In this document: positions 53,232 to 64,000 of the stretch, one piece after another | How the letters are laid out: the number at the start of each line of letters is the position of its first letter | Position numbering within the stretch: the first letter of the stretch is position 1 | The notes under the pieces: model-generated | The model's input: the letters and a program-made list of their open reading frames with translations, nothing else | Told to the model about the DNA's origin: nothing | Database searches by the model: none | Assembly: GCA_003117195.1 (NCBI GenBank) | Contig: BDSI01000070.1 | Span: 558,501 to 622,500, forward strand | DNA: 64,000 bases | Reading direction: 5' to 3' | Source of the DNA: Eudorina sp. 2006-703-Eu-15 | Lineage: Eukaryota; Chlorophyta; Chlorophyceae; Chlamydomonadales; Volvocaceae | Position numbers and translations under genes: made by a program

Positions 53232-56073
53232 CCCGGCGAGACCAGGGCGTTGGAACTGATTTGGCAGTTGGTGGGGGTCGTAGTTTGGCCAGTGTTTATT
53301 GGAGGAGGGTGGGCAGGGACGCCTGAGCACCCTGAGGCCCAACCTCAAACCACGCTCAGATGAAAGCCATTCAGTGGTGCTGCAAGGACCGCTCAGAAGG
53401 GCCTTACGGTAGCCGCCGTTGGAAGGGGTCCGAGCGACGGAGCGTCTAGCTGGCTAGTCGGAGATGGGTCAGGAGCGGGTCAGAGCAAACGCGGCGCTGC
53501 CTGACGCGGCACGGAGCGGAGCGGCGCGGGGCTGTTGTCGCACACCTTCCAGGAGGCGGGGGTGGGCCAGGGATCTGGCTTACTGGGAGCGGAGGAAGGG
53601 AGGGAGGGAGGGAGGGAGGGCCGCAGGGGCGCGGGCTCGGGGCCGCGGGGCGCCGACCGAGGGGACGGCGGCCTGGTGGGGTGTCTGTACGCCGCTGGGC
53701 GCATGCACTCCTGGCAGGGACAGCGGCGGGTTAGATGGCCTACCGCCCGGGACGGAGGGGCGTCGTTCGGAGACATAAAAAATTAAATCCGGAAAGAATA
53801 TCGGTCGGTCGGGGGGCCGGCGGGGACCTGAGGATGCGCTGGGCAGCCTGGGGGATGGGCGGCGGTGCGCGGGTTGGGCTGTATCCTGTACGCGGTGGCG
53901 GTGGTAGTGGTGGTGGCGTTGGCGGCGGTGGTGGCGGAGGCGGGTCAGGGAAGGAGGAGGAGGAGACGGGAAGGGTGTCCGCTCCAGCGCAATAAGGCGC
54001 AGCGGGTTCTAGTGTGGGAGAAGCAATAACGGATTCAGATATCCGGGGAGGGATATCCGCGGAGTTCGTAACGGCGGCGGGTTCCCCGGCTGATGGGAGG
54101 GAGGCGTGTTGCCGGTGAGGAGGAAAGACTGTATCGGGCAACTGGAAACGAGCTGCGGCCGGGCATACCGCACGTCATAGCCAGTCACCGCTAGATCGTG
54201 TGCCATGATGTATGGTGGTGTTTTAAGGCCATCCCGGAAGGCGGCAGCGGAATAAGAGCGCAGGCCGCCCGGCTGCTGCGGTCTGTATGCTGACAGTGTG
54301 TTGCCATGGCACCTTTTTTGTCGTTTATCTAAGGTCCTGGATTCCTAGGCGGTGAGGCAGGCAGGTAGGCCCTTCTGGGCGCGAGTCATGGCGCGCCTGG
54401 CTGGGCAGGATCAGGGTTGTTACCATTTTTGCGGGGCGGTTTCTGTTGCTGTTGTTGCTGCTACTTCTGCCCAGGAGCCCCCGGCATTTACGGCGTCCTT
54501 TGGCACAGGAGGGGCGGCGCGGCGCGGCGCGGCTCTGGGCAGACTCAGATGGCTGGCGCCGACATGGAGTACAGCATGTGTTCAATGTTTTCCCGGAACG
54601 ACTTGCCCCCTTGAGGAGCTTTTCCGTTTGAGCAGGATGGCCGACGAAGAAGGCGGTACCACAACATTATTGTGGATGTTGGTTGTATTTGGGGGTCGGC
54701 GGTGAGGTGGCAGTGGATGCAGTGTCGCCGCGTTCTTTGCATCCTGGCATTAGGCACCGTACATTCTGTACGGCATTTCCAACCGGGCTTTCTGCAAGCC
54801 GGACCACCATGCATGCTGCTGCTGCTGCTGCCGCGCTTTGATGTTCGGTTCGCCTCACACCGTGCGAGGCGCGGCCGTGGCTTTACCTTGTATTTCTTCT
54901 TTCTGGGGGGCCGGGGCGGAGGATGCTGATGTGGCTCTTCGGGTGTACAGTATCCGGTCAGGACAGAGGGCAGAGACCCAGCTGACCGCACGGGCTTCAT
55001 AGCCGCGGCACTTCAAGAAGATTGCGGGCCTGTCGGGAGTTATGGACGCACCCGAGCTCCCCCGATTCTGTGGGCGCCTAGGATGCTGATGTGCCGTTGT
55101 GTCATTGAGGTCTCCCGTGTTCACAGTGCCCCGCGCCCCGCCCCACAGTGCCATCACATCCGCATGGCTGCCCCCCGCCGCCATACTCATTTCGCGGTGG
55201 TGCGTGCTTCTGGGTCTGCCAGTGAGTGAGCAACGGACCTGCGGTTTTCAGGAAACCACAACAAGCAAGTCACTGGCATCGTCGCAAGGTTAACGGTGTA
55301 CGGCAAGGCGGGGCGAGCGGCTGCAAGGACCCGCTGGCGGGCGGCCCCCGGGCGCAGCGCACCGCCCTACGCTGCCCCCCAGCCCAGAGTGGCCCTCGCG
55401 TGTGTGTGTGCGTGACGGCCGGACTCCCCTCCGCCCCAGTGCAGGGCGGCGACATGAAGGGCCCCACAAGTAAGGGTCCGCCGGCGGTGCAGACCAGCTA
55501 TACACCGGACCCTGCTGCCCTGCTTCCCTCTTGCGGCGGAGGCGGCGATAGATACCTGTCAGGTAGACTGAATCTCAGTCCCCCAGTCCCCGCACCCCCG
55601 TTCCTATCATATGCCCGTCCCCCTCGTCTCCATGAGGCGCGAAGCCCATGTGTACGACTGCCGCGGATGCACCCACCGCATCCATTCACTGGACTGCATC
55701 AACACAACTGTCGTTGCCACCGACCGAACACTGCCGTCAGTCAACCCGTGCAATGGGTTCTCGAGATCCGGTCGTACGACCAGTAGGAACCGCTGCGCGA
55801 TGCACGATGCACCCGCTCCGTTCCGCGTGTATTCCCATGGAAACCTTTTTCCTCCGCACATCGCCGCCGCCTGTATATCCCTGCGGGCCCACACAGCCCG
55901 AGGGCCAGTCTCCGGCCCCAGCGCAGCCCGCACAACCCCCTTATGGATATCCTGCCTCCCTCTCCTCCCCGTGTTGAACCAGCTAGCCGCCTTGCCCCAC
56001 CCAACCCGCCATGATACCCAAGGGTACGGCAGTGGGCAGTCCCGGTCCCTGTCCCGGTCCCAGGAAGTCGCTC
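53232..56073. other. 2.8-kb stretch without a supported gene
   Basis: After the CoA-dehydrogenase stop and before the 3' end of the right duplicated gene (-). It includes Gly-rich and GGGA simple repeats (about 53588-53620, 53895-53965) and the 3' flank of the duplication (from about 55750). Short overlapping open frames show no domain. Confidence 0.5.
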
Positions 56074-59000
56074 TCAGTTGCTCGGACCCAGGGCAAGCGC
56101 CTCACTCAGCGGCGGCAGGGACAGAATGACGGCGGCGGTGTACGGCTCCGAAGACGAGGACGACGCCCGCGGCGGCGGCGGCCTCACCGGCGGCACGTGC
56201 ACGCCCGTCAGCGGCGCTGCGCCGTCCCTCGCGGTGCGGACCAGCGCCATAAGCGGCGGGTCCGGATGCAGGCCCTTGGTGCCGTACACACCGTTGAGCG
56301 CCTGCACAGGCTTCAGAATACCATCGCCGCCACCACATGCCGGTACCCCCTCGCGCAGTACGGCCGCCATGGCGGGGCCGCAGAGCAGCAGCATCTGGTA
56401 GCAGACGCGGCGCAGCGGCCGCAGGTCGGAGGTCCGGACCAAGCCGCGGCCGGCGGCGTCGGCGACCCGGCAGATCAGCTGCGGCACCGCCGCCCGCCCA
56501 GTCAGCAGCCCCGCCCAGTCATCGGAGGCCGCCGCCGCCGCTGCCGTACCGGCTGTCGCCGCCTCGTCGCCCGACCTCACCGCGGCTCCCATCATCGGGC
56601 TCTGCACCTGCACCCTGGGTGTGGTCCTGCCGCTGCCCGGGTCGCTGCCTCCGAGGCCGCCTCCGCCACGTCGCCGCCGCTGACGGAGCTCCGAGGGCCC
56701 TTCCGCCGCCGCACCTGCCGCCTCCGCCACCGACGCCGACGGTGCCGCGACCGCAGAGTCTGTCACGGCCGGGGCGGCGATCACAGAAGCGGAGGTGGCG
56801 GTGGCGGTACGGCGGTCCAGCTGGTCCAGAATAAGGCCCACCAACCACAACGTGTCCCGTATGCACCCTGGGGGTGGCGGCAGATCACGACTGGGCGCGT
56901 TCCATCGCCTGTATGGCACGCAGGCCTTGGCCAAGCTGGCCGCAAGCACCGGCGTCCACTCGGACATCCACGACTGTACGGCGAATGCGAGCAGCTGCAG
57001 CACCTGCCGACCCGCCGGGTCGGTCGGGGCCTCTACCGACGGCCCGTTGACGCCGCCGCCAGCACCGCCGGTGCCGTACCCGCGTCCGTCCCTTATGCGG
57101 CGGCGGCCGCTTTGGTCAGCGTCACCAGCAGCCCGCCGCCCTGCCGCCCTAGCCACCGCCGCCGTTGCCGCCGTTGCCGCCGCTGTCGCCACCCATTCCA
57201 GGCCGGCCCTTGCGGCCTGCATGCTTCGGTGGTGCAGGTCGACCAAGTCGGTGTTGTCCCGCTGCTGCCCTGCCGCCTGGCGCACGACCCTCCCGATGTG
57301 CCCCAACGTCCCCAGCAGCGCCGCCACCTGGGGCGACTCGCCGTAGGCCATCAGCCAGCCCAGCTGCGGCCAGGAAAACAGGCTGCCGACTAGGGCCAGC
57401 TTGTCTTCGGACAGGAACGTCTTGACGTTGTCGGACTTGAGGGTGAAGGCCCCGCGCAGGAAGTGCTCCAGGGCGGGGACCAGACCGGCGGAGAGGGCGG
57501 CCGCGATGTCGGGCGGCGGGGAGGCGGGCAACCGAGCTGCGGCGGAGGGGAATGTGAAACGACATATGAGGCGCGGCACGGGGAAGATGGGGAGTCGGGC
57601 AGGGCCAGTGCTGCGTGCTGCGACCGGGCAAGGTTGAGTCCAGGGAGGGTGGCGGGTAGCCGAAAGGGCACATCCGCATGCTTGGCGGCAGTGCGGCATC
57701 CCCTGTTTGACTGGAGCAAGGGCAGCAGGCCGCACAACACGATACCGGGTTTCTGGGCTTTGATCGCGTTTGGGGTAAGAGATGGCCTCGCAATATTGGC
57801 TTGTGCCGTTCATCGGTGCCGTACAGGAGGACGAACAGGGCCAGGACTCGTACCCCTCCAGGAAGGGGAAGGGGAAGGAGACAGTTATGACAGGATGTGC
57901 ACCGTCCCAGGCGTGTGCGAGAACGGCATCCGCGGCAAAGCTGCGACTGCACGACATCGCTTCCCCATAGTACGACCGACCGTGGCAACATTCGTACAAC
58001 CGTTCTTACCTGGCAGGGTCTCTGCGAATGGGCCGCTGCCCAACACCCGATCCCGTACAAGGGCTGCGGCGTTAGGTACGATATCTAGGACTCCGTACAG
58101 CTTCGGAACCATCAGCGCCCCAAGGTGCAGCGCCCTCACGGTCTCGCGCCACCAGCGGGCCGGTCGCATCAGCGCTCCGGAACCACCGCCGTCGTCGCCA
58201 ATCTCACACAGGGGCTCGTCGTACGCCGCCGGGGGTGCGCCCGTCGCCGGGGCCGCAGCCTCAGCGGCGACCCCCGCGGCCCGCGGCTGCGGCTCCCGGC
58301 GGCTGCTCCATCGCGCCAGGAAGACGTCGTGAGCGAGGGACAGCGCTTTGAGGGCGATCTCACAATGCTCGCCCTGTATGACGAACCAATACATGTCACC
58401 ACTCCGTTTTGATTTGCTGTCCTCATGAGCCGCCTCCCCCGCGCCAGTGCCTGTGTTGGCGGTCCCGCCGATAGCTTCCGCGCCTCCGCCTCCGCCGCCA
58501 CTGGTGCCGCTGCTGTCGCCGCTCCCAGAGCCGCTGTCGCCGCCACCGCCGCTGCCGCTTCCGCCCGGGCTCCCAGCTGTGCTGGCCTCCTCGCAGCCCT
58601 CCTCCGCGTCCTCCTGCGCGGCTCGGTTGAGGCAGCACCCGCACATCCGCATGGCCAGATCGTACACCGCGGAGGCGCTGAGGAGGGGGTCGGGCGGCAG
58701 CCCGCCCCAGGGGGCCAGCAGCGTAAGCCAGCACAGAAAATGCTGGCGTTGGCGATCTTCGTCGCAGTCATGGATTCGCCGAAGACTCTGCAACACGTGC
58801 TTCGGCATGCCATACAGCGTGCCGTTGTCGTATGAGTGGACCGCTGCCACCGCGGCTGCGGCCGTCGTGAACTGCCGCCAGCGACCCGGCGGGGCTTCAC
58901 GCACGTGCTGTCGAAATATCTCGAAGAAGTAGAACATACGTTGGGCTTCCAGCACCGAAGCCAGATGCGAAGGGGAGCTCCAGGGATGGGTGATAGCGAT

Positions 59001-59880
59001 CTCGGCCAGGTGCTCCAGCAGTTGTGAGTCGTTCAGCACCGTGACGATCTGGGTCACGTTCAGGGGCGCCGGGGCCGCCGAGCACGCGTCCGAAGCGAGA
59101 GGCCTCGTCCAACACAGAAAGTCACCTAAATAGCCGCCAATTTTCGCCATTAATCTCTCCCAGCTCATGGTTTCTGGGTTTGCGGATGCGGAAGGTTCCG
59201 GAGCTGCCTCCGCCGCCTCCGCCGGCGGTGGTACGGCCGCGACACGCGCGAAGCAGCGAAACGCATCGGAGCGAATCAGTGCCCGCGCGAAGGCAGTTCT
59301 GAGGTGATGCAGCCGTTTCTGGGTTGCCCCTGTGGACTTGATGCACGCGCGGGCAATTTCCCTGCGAGAAGACTTCAGGACCGAAGCCGCCAGGTCCGCG
59401 AACGCCGCACGGCCCGGGCCCTGTCCCTCGGCGTCGGCTCCGGGTCCGGCCGCTCGGCGAATCGCCACCGACAGCAGCTTGGTCAACAGCACCACCGAGC
59501 CGGCGCAGGTCCAGACGCCGGTGAGATTGGAGCACAGCGCGCTCGCCGTCTCCAGGTCGGCCGCGGTGATCTGCCCGACACCGGGGATGGAAGGCGACGA
59601 GCCGTGAGCAGAGCTGGGACGCGACGTCTCGCACAGCACGATCCGGGTCGCCACCCGCAGCAGCTTCCGAACATCTTCATCCGCGGAACTGAGCCGCGCC
59701 GCGTCGAGACCAGGAGCGGCGGCGGAATGGGGATAGGTCTGGCTGGGGGCCGCTGCCGCCGCCATATCCGCGCGGAAGTCGCTTCTTTCAGCCCCAGTTT
59801 GGTCCCCGTGGCTGATAATGTGGAACGCACGGCTTGCTCTGCAGCTGGTGCGTCCCGGAAGGCCGTTCCCTGAAATTGGG
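55750..59880 (-). repeat. Right arm of ~4.3-kb inverted duplication
   Basis: Reverse-complement partner of 35925-40270. Homology runs from the leader upstream of the start codon (CTTCCGGGACGC..., GACCAAACTG..., GCGACTTCCGCGCGGATATG) through intron 1 and on through the 3' flank to about 55750. The 3' flank here lacks the extra tandem fragment seen beside the left arm. Confidence 0.85.
56074..59765 (-). CDS. Intact copy of unrecognised ~1,072-residue Ala/Gly-rich protein
   Basis: Two exons in phase: 58010-59765 and 56074-57536, with donor GTAAGA and acceptor CCGCAG. The start ATG at 59765 (MAAAAAPSQ) is conserved with the left copy, including the upstream GCGGAT. Conserved-looking blocks: DEDVRKLLRVATRIVLCET, LTGVWTCAGSVVLLTKLLSV, LNDSQLLEHLAEIAITHPW, LTLLAPWGGLPPDPLLSASA, YDLAMRMCGCCLNRAA, FVIQGEHCEIALKALSLAHD, LLSWPQ-like GSLFSWPQLGWLMAYGESP, IRDTLWLVGLILDQLDRR, LRPLRRVCYQMLLLCGPAMA. 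A Gly/Ser tract lies at about residues 395-445 and Ala/Arg-rich linkers occur around residues 690-720 and 850-880. Largely helical, with no signal peptide, clear membrane span or catalytic motif. I do not recognise the family. A lineage-specific, duplicated gene is inferred. Confidence 0.75.
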
Positions 59881-61489
59881 CCGCCGGGAAATCGAGTCAA
59901 TGCAGGGGACGCTCACAAAAAACAAAACATGAAACATCAGTTGCACATAAGGGCTTGAACAATCCGACATCTTCGGACTTCAGTGCGACCCTGGGGTCTC
60001 ATTTTACCTGTTCATGATTTGAATTCCATTATCCCTCCACGACAAAAACGATATAAAAAATTGTAACCAGCAACTTATGTCCATATGCTTGAACAGCAGT
60101 GGGTTCTTGCTCTCTCCAATTGCTATTTATCATCTCATCATCTTTCCGCTATTCTCACCGTAGTCTGCCTGAAAGCTCCCTTCGATACGGTACAGTCGCT
60201 TCAGGATGACGCTCGTGTCCAACCCATGTTGCCACTGCCCCACCTCGAGGCTACGGTATAAAGCGCGAAAGGGTGCAGTGCAAACTTGTGCAGTGGAAAC
60301 CGCAAACAACCCACTCCGCACCCGTTCACATGATGATTGCATGCACGGCGTTTTAAAGTTGTACGGTGGCAACCGCCTTTGTTGCAGCCCAACCGGCAAC
60401 TGCTGATGCCTTTAACGTCGAGCCGAGCATATGTGCCCTATCTGGCAAGAGCGCCTGTTCACTGACGGAAAGCCCTTGCAATGCGCAGCAGAAAGCGCCC
60501 TGATGCTCTACACCGTACATGGACAGCTTGGGCCCCATGGCCCAGCGCTGGAAAACACCTGTCAAACGCCGTCGTGTCGGGACCGGGGCTCTTCGGCTCC
60601 TGAGCGGCTCCTTGCGTTGTTGGGTTGCCTTACCGCCACGCACCGCCACACACCGCCTTCATTCAGATTGTGTTTTGCCCGGCTGCTCCGCTGGGGATTT
60701 GCGTAGCAGCCACCACGGTGCACCGGCCACTGCCGGCTCTTACCATGCATTTTGTCTGGAGCCCACATTCAACCACATACAGATGGAGACAGTACCTAAT
60801 CCGGATACCGACAACCCACACGGAACGATTACTCCCAGGCAGCAACGCGGACAGCGCAGACAGCGCGTCCGCAAATGCTCCCCACGGCTCCCCATGGCGG
60901 TGGTGGTGGTGGTGGTGGTGGCGGCGCTGCCGTTCGAAGCCATATTATCACATTTGCAGCCAGAGACCCATGCCGTCTCAGGTCGCAGAGCCCCGCCTTC
61001 ACGCATCTGAGGCATATGGAAAGAGTTATGACACGACTGCACCATGTAATGGCACATCGGCATGCTGCTAAGTTGCCACGATCGTCTGAATTTCGACGTA
61101 AGAAGCCTGAAAACCTTTTGTCCTGGGTTGCTGGGCGGCTGGGTACAGCTGTTGGTTAGGGTTGGTTGGCCGTTGGACGCACGAAATTCCACGCATATAT
61201 ACTAACCCACCTACCCACGCCTTGACGCCCAACAGCCTTGATCACCTCAACTTTATCGTAGAGCTAAACTGCCACACCGCGCCGCACTGTTGGCATGCAG
61301 ATTGATTGTGAGACTCTGGGACCCGACTTCCGCGCTGGAACCGACATGCGTCTTCCAGCGTAGTTGTTGCCGTTCTTTCACATAATCTATTTAATGCGTT
61401 TTCTTCACTGCTCGTTTATCTGTGAAGGCTAGTATCCGCGGGAATTTGATTGCTTTACTTGTGATATAGCGTTTAGGTTGAGTTTGGAC
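59766..61489. promoter_or_regulatory. Divergent intergenic region, duplicated gene (-) / glycosyltransferase-like gene (+)
   Basis: 1.7 kb with both neighbouring starts pointing outward. Duplication homology ends at about 59880. A (GGT)n run lies at 60897-60920. CATATATAC at about 61194 is a TATA-like sequence ~295 bases before the rightward ATG. No other gene supported. Confidence 0.45.
60897..60920. repeat. (GGT)n triplet run
   Basis: Eight tandem GGT triplets in intergenic DNA; simple repeat. Confidence 0.8.
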
Positions 61490-63651
61490 ATGAAACAGAG
61501 GTCAACTTGGAAAATTTTCCTGGCTTGTATAGTTCCATGCGCAACGTTGCTTGGGGTTTTCCAGGTCGACGCCCGGTCGCATGGTAAAGGCGCGAGACAG
61601 CGTTTTCAGCTACCGTTTTGTGATGAGCATGTGGGGCGCGTATCACCAGAAGCGATACAGAAGATACGCGATACACATCAAGAATGGTTACTTAACCGGC
61701 GTATAGAAGCAGAGATGACCGAACTCTTGGCAGATATGCACACACAGGGATTAAGTCCTGTAAATCCGCATAACGAGGAGACATGGAGGAGAGACTGGAC
61801 GAGAGAGCACGTGGCCCAGCGGCTAAATGCATCCGCCGTGGAGCGCCACCGGTTGGAAGCCCTCATGGCAGGCCTCGTGGCTGACCTGCGGGCCAATTCC
61901 ACCATCCCTGCTACGACCACAGTCCACGACCTGGTACACCATCAGGGCAGGGGGGCAAGGCATACAGCGTACGAACGGGTCTTCCATTCGGAGGATTGGC
62001 AACCGTTGCCTCGGTACCCCATAGGCAATTATGTTGGAGGCAGGGCGCCGACCTTGCATGCTGCTTGAGCCTTCGGTTCGCCGCAGCGCGCTGTGCCCCC
62101 TCCCTCGGTTGCGTTCTTCCTAACCCCTTCCCCTCCCCACTTCCCCTGCCCAGTCGGCTTGAACCCATATTGGCGGTTTCTGCCAGTACCCAGAGCCAGT
62201 TATACGTTAACGGATCTATGGCAGTGATTCCTTGTATTTTCATGTGCGTTTGCGAAACCTGGACCGCATCGTGTGTAGGCATGCGTGTGTGTGTTTGTGC
62301 TGCTCCTTGTGTTGAACGAAAATACTTCCTTGACCCGAACCGGCCGCGTGTGGGTGTTTGCTTGCGTGCGCGCCTGTGTATTGCCCGGGCAGGTTCAGTG
62401 CAGCAGCGGCCACCTCAACCCGCGGCTCTATCCGGACCTCCCGGAGGTGTCCCTCATGCTGCAGTACTTCCGGAGGCCCGCGGGGATACCCCACATGGTC
62501 CAGCTGCTGGAGACGTGCGACCGCCAGGTGGGCTGGCTGGCTGGGTGGGCGTCTGGCTGGGTTGAGTGGCTGGCTGGGTGGGCGTCTGGCTGGGTTGAGT
62601 GGCTGGCTGGGTGGGTGGGCTGGCTGGGTTGAGTGGGTGGGCTAGCTGGGTGGGCTGGCTGGGGCGGGGGGGGAGGGGGCCGAGGGGGCTGTGCGACGCC
62701 ACGGGCGACCTGTTGACCGGGGCTCCTCCGTGCGTCGCCCCCCACTACCTAACCCCCTACCTCTCCCTTCCCGCTTCCTCCCTCCCCCTTTCCATCTCTG
62801 CGTGGCAATATACAATGCACCAACCGGGCCTTTGCTCTGGCAGTCAGCGCAGCTTGTTAATGTCTTAACATGTCGCTGTAACCCTCCCGCCCTCTCCGCC
62901 AGCTGCCGGTGGAGCTGCTTGTGAATGTGGACAGCCCAGAGGAGGGCCAGACCTGGGCCGACCTGTCCTGGTCCACGCGGGGGCGCCTGGTGCCCGTCTT
63001 CTCCAGCAACATACACGAGATCCGGGCCTACAACCGCATGGCGCGGCTGGCCCGGGGGAAGGTGCTGGTGGTGCTGCAGGTGGGGTGCCTGGGAAATGGC
63101 GCACGGGCGGGGGCCGCAGGGAAAGGTTGGGCGAGGGAAAGTATGAAAGGAGGAAGGGAAGGGAAGGGGACATTGGGGAGGCGACCCGGGGTTGAGGTAA
63201 AACTGTGCGGACGGTTGGGCAAGGAATGGATGTTGGATGGTGGTGGTGGTGGTGGTGGTGGTGGTGGTGGTGGTGGTGGAGCAGGGGTGCGACCCATCCC
63301 TTGGTTGGCGCTCTTTGACGCGGTCTTTGCCCGCTGGACAGGGAGGCTGGATGCAGGCCCGGCAGGCTGGCCGCCAGCTGAACCCTTTTCGTGGTGCGCA
63401 ACCGCCCCACGGCGTCCTTATTGGCACCCCACCCGCTCGCCCTCCCTCGCGTCACCCCCCCCCCCGCTTCTGTCGCCTGCTCCTACTCCCCCTCCTCCTC
63501 CCCTCAAGCACATCGCCAGGACGACGACACCCTGCAGCCCGCCGACTGCTCCTGGCTGCACGCCCTCGCTAAGCAGTTCGCCGCCATGCCGCGTCTGGGG
63601 ATGGTGGGGCTGAAGAGCTACCGCCGCGGCAACGGAGCCGTCGGGAATGTG
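61490..63651 (+). CDS. Type II membrane glycosyltransferase-like protein, 3' end outside window
   Basis: Exons in phase: 61490-62013, 62154-62243, 62404-62527, 62903-63079, 63520-63651 (end of the last uncertain by one codon); at least 349 residues, with the rest beyond the right edge. Start ATG at 61490, then a signal-anchor (WKIFLACIVPCATLLGVFQV, residues ~6-26), giving a Golgi-type type II topology. A charged helical stem follows (residues ~50-150). The catalytic-looking part reads FISGHLNPRLYPDLPEVSLM, VELLVNVDSPEEGQTW, VPVFSSNIHEIRAYNRMARL, ARGKVLVVLQDDD, WLHALAKQFAAMPRLGMVGL. The order resembles GT2-like GT-A enzymes: a VNVD strand, RAYNRMARLARG, then a DxD-like QDDD at residues 305-308 for metal and nucleotide sugar. 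Donor and acceptor sugars cannot be told. Exon 2 (90 bases) was accepted only for phase and splice sites. Confidence 0.65.
62528..62680. repeat. Tandem GGCTGGCTGGGTGGG-type repeat in intron 3
   Basis: A ~36-base unit containing GGGTGGGCGTCTGGCTGGG and TTGAGTGGCTGGCT is repeated at least twice exactly, then decays into GGCTGGGTGGG repeats. It starts right at the exon 3 donor of the glycosyltransferase-like gene. Confidence 0.85.
63237..63278. repeat. (GGT)14 run in intron 4
   Basis: About fourteen uninterrupted GGT triplets within an intron of the glycosyltransferase-like gene; likely length-variable. Confidence 0.9.
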
Positions 63652-64000
63652 GTGGGTGGGGATGGTGGGGAACCCCCTGGTCGGTGGGGTCGGGTCGGTC
63701 CCCGTCCTCTGTCTGACCAGTGGCCTGCCTCCATGTCTTGTATGGGCCGATGTCGCTGTGCGGCCGTGCTGGATCCGGGATGAGCCAGCCAGCATAACAG
63801 CAAACAACCCTCTGTCTGTCTCCTGTACCTAAGGCGCCATCTCTCGTCCAGGCTTCCCATGATCCTCATCACTTTGTGAAGCGCGGCATGGCACGCGGCA
63901 TCGGAGCGGTCTGCTGTAGGCTGTGGCAGCGGGCGAACCCGGGACCCCACCCAACCCCCAAGTCCCCCACTGTCATCGTCGCGCAAAATCTTCCGGGCCC
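63652..64000. other. Right edge: probably intron of the glycosyltransferase-like gene
   Basis: Starts with a GTGGGT donor and contains no acceptor followed by a frame that continues the protein convincingly. The next exon is probably outside the window. Confidence 0.4.

Noticed and set aside
53464..53778. Open frames after the CoA dehydrogenase
   Set aside because: Overlapping frames on both strands in GGGA/Gly-rich low-complexity DNA, with no domain or splice pattern.
1..64000. CRISPR arrays, bacterial operons, tRNA or rRNA genes
   Set aside because: No regularly spaced direct repeats and no rRNA-like block; the few GGTTCGA-like stretches have no cloverleaf around them. Intron-rich genes rule out a prokaryote.

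Overview
The window looks like nuclear DNA of a volvocine green alga (the Chlamydomonas-Gonium-Volvox group). It is GC-rich. Its genes are cut by many short introns with GTGAGT, GTGCGN or GTAAG donors and C/T-AG acceptors. Proteins are Ala/Gly/Gln-rich, TGTAA-type polyadenylation signals occur, and some genes are arranged head to head. The species cannot be named from sequence alone. All multi-exon models below were built by reading splice sites by eye and checking that codon phase is kept across every junction; no transcript data were used.

Layout. 0-1 kb: S1-domain protein (+). 2.7-5.8 kb: pyrroline-5-carboxylate reductase, proline synthesis (-). 6.4-9.5 kb: TPM-like thylakoid protein (+). 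13.0-16.1 kb: sphingosine-1-phosphate lyase (-). 16.4-18.9 kb: unrecognised coiled-coil protein (+). 19.8-27.7 kb: CLASP microtubule regulator in 21 in-phase exons (-). 28.0-32.0 kb: MON1, the Rab7-GEF subunit (+). 36.05-39.8 kb and 56.07-59.8 kb: two copies, in opposite orientation, of an unrecognised ~1,070-residue protein gene. 43.2-47.1 kb: coiled-coil/low-complexity protein (-). 48.1-53.2 kb: 3-hydroxyacyl/3-hydroxybutyryl-CoA dehydrogenase (+). 61.5 kb to the right edge: type II membrane glycosyltransferase-like protein, 3' incomplete (+). The genes are unrelated housekeeping functions, not an operon or cluster. The shared feature is head-to-head pairing with short intergenic spaces (P5CR/TPM, SPL/coiled-coil, CLASP/MON1, coiled-coil/HBDH).

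The most interesting structure is the large inverted duplication (arms about 35.93-40.27 and 55.75-59.88 kb) around a 15.5-kb core. The left copy carries an insertion of about 65 bp with a flanking direct repeat. The right copy is the uninterrupted site, so the insertion can be defined exactly. Related sequences occur at 19.2, 29.0, 10.6, 28.9 and 33.2 kb. They share a small hairpin next to GCTGTAAC, and three also share an ATTC-type tail, which suggests 5'-truncated retroposons with a conserved 3' stem-loop. A second short repeat sits in three introns of the CoA-dehydrogenase gene. That enzyme also has Tyr in place of the usual catalytic Asn. Long stretches (9.5-13.0, 32.0-35.9, 39.8-43.2, 53.2-56.0 kb) hold no gene I can support.
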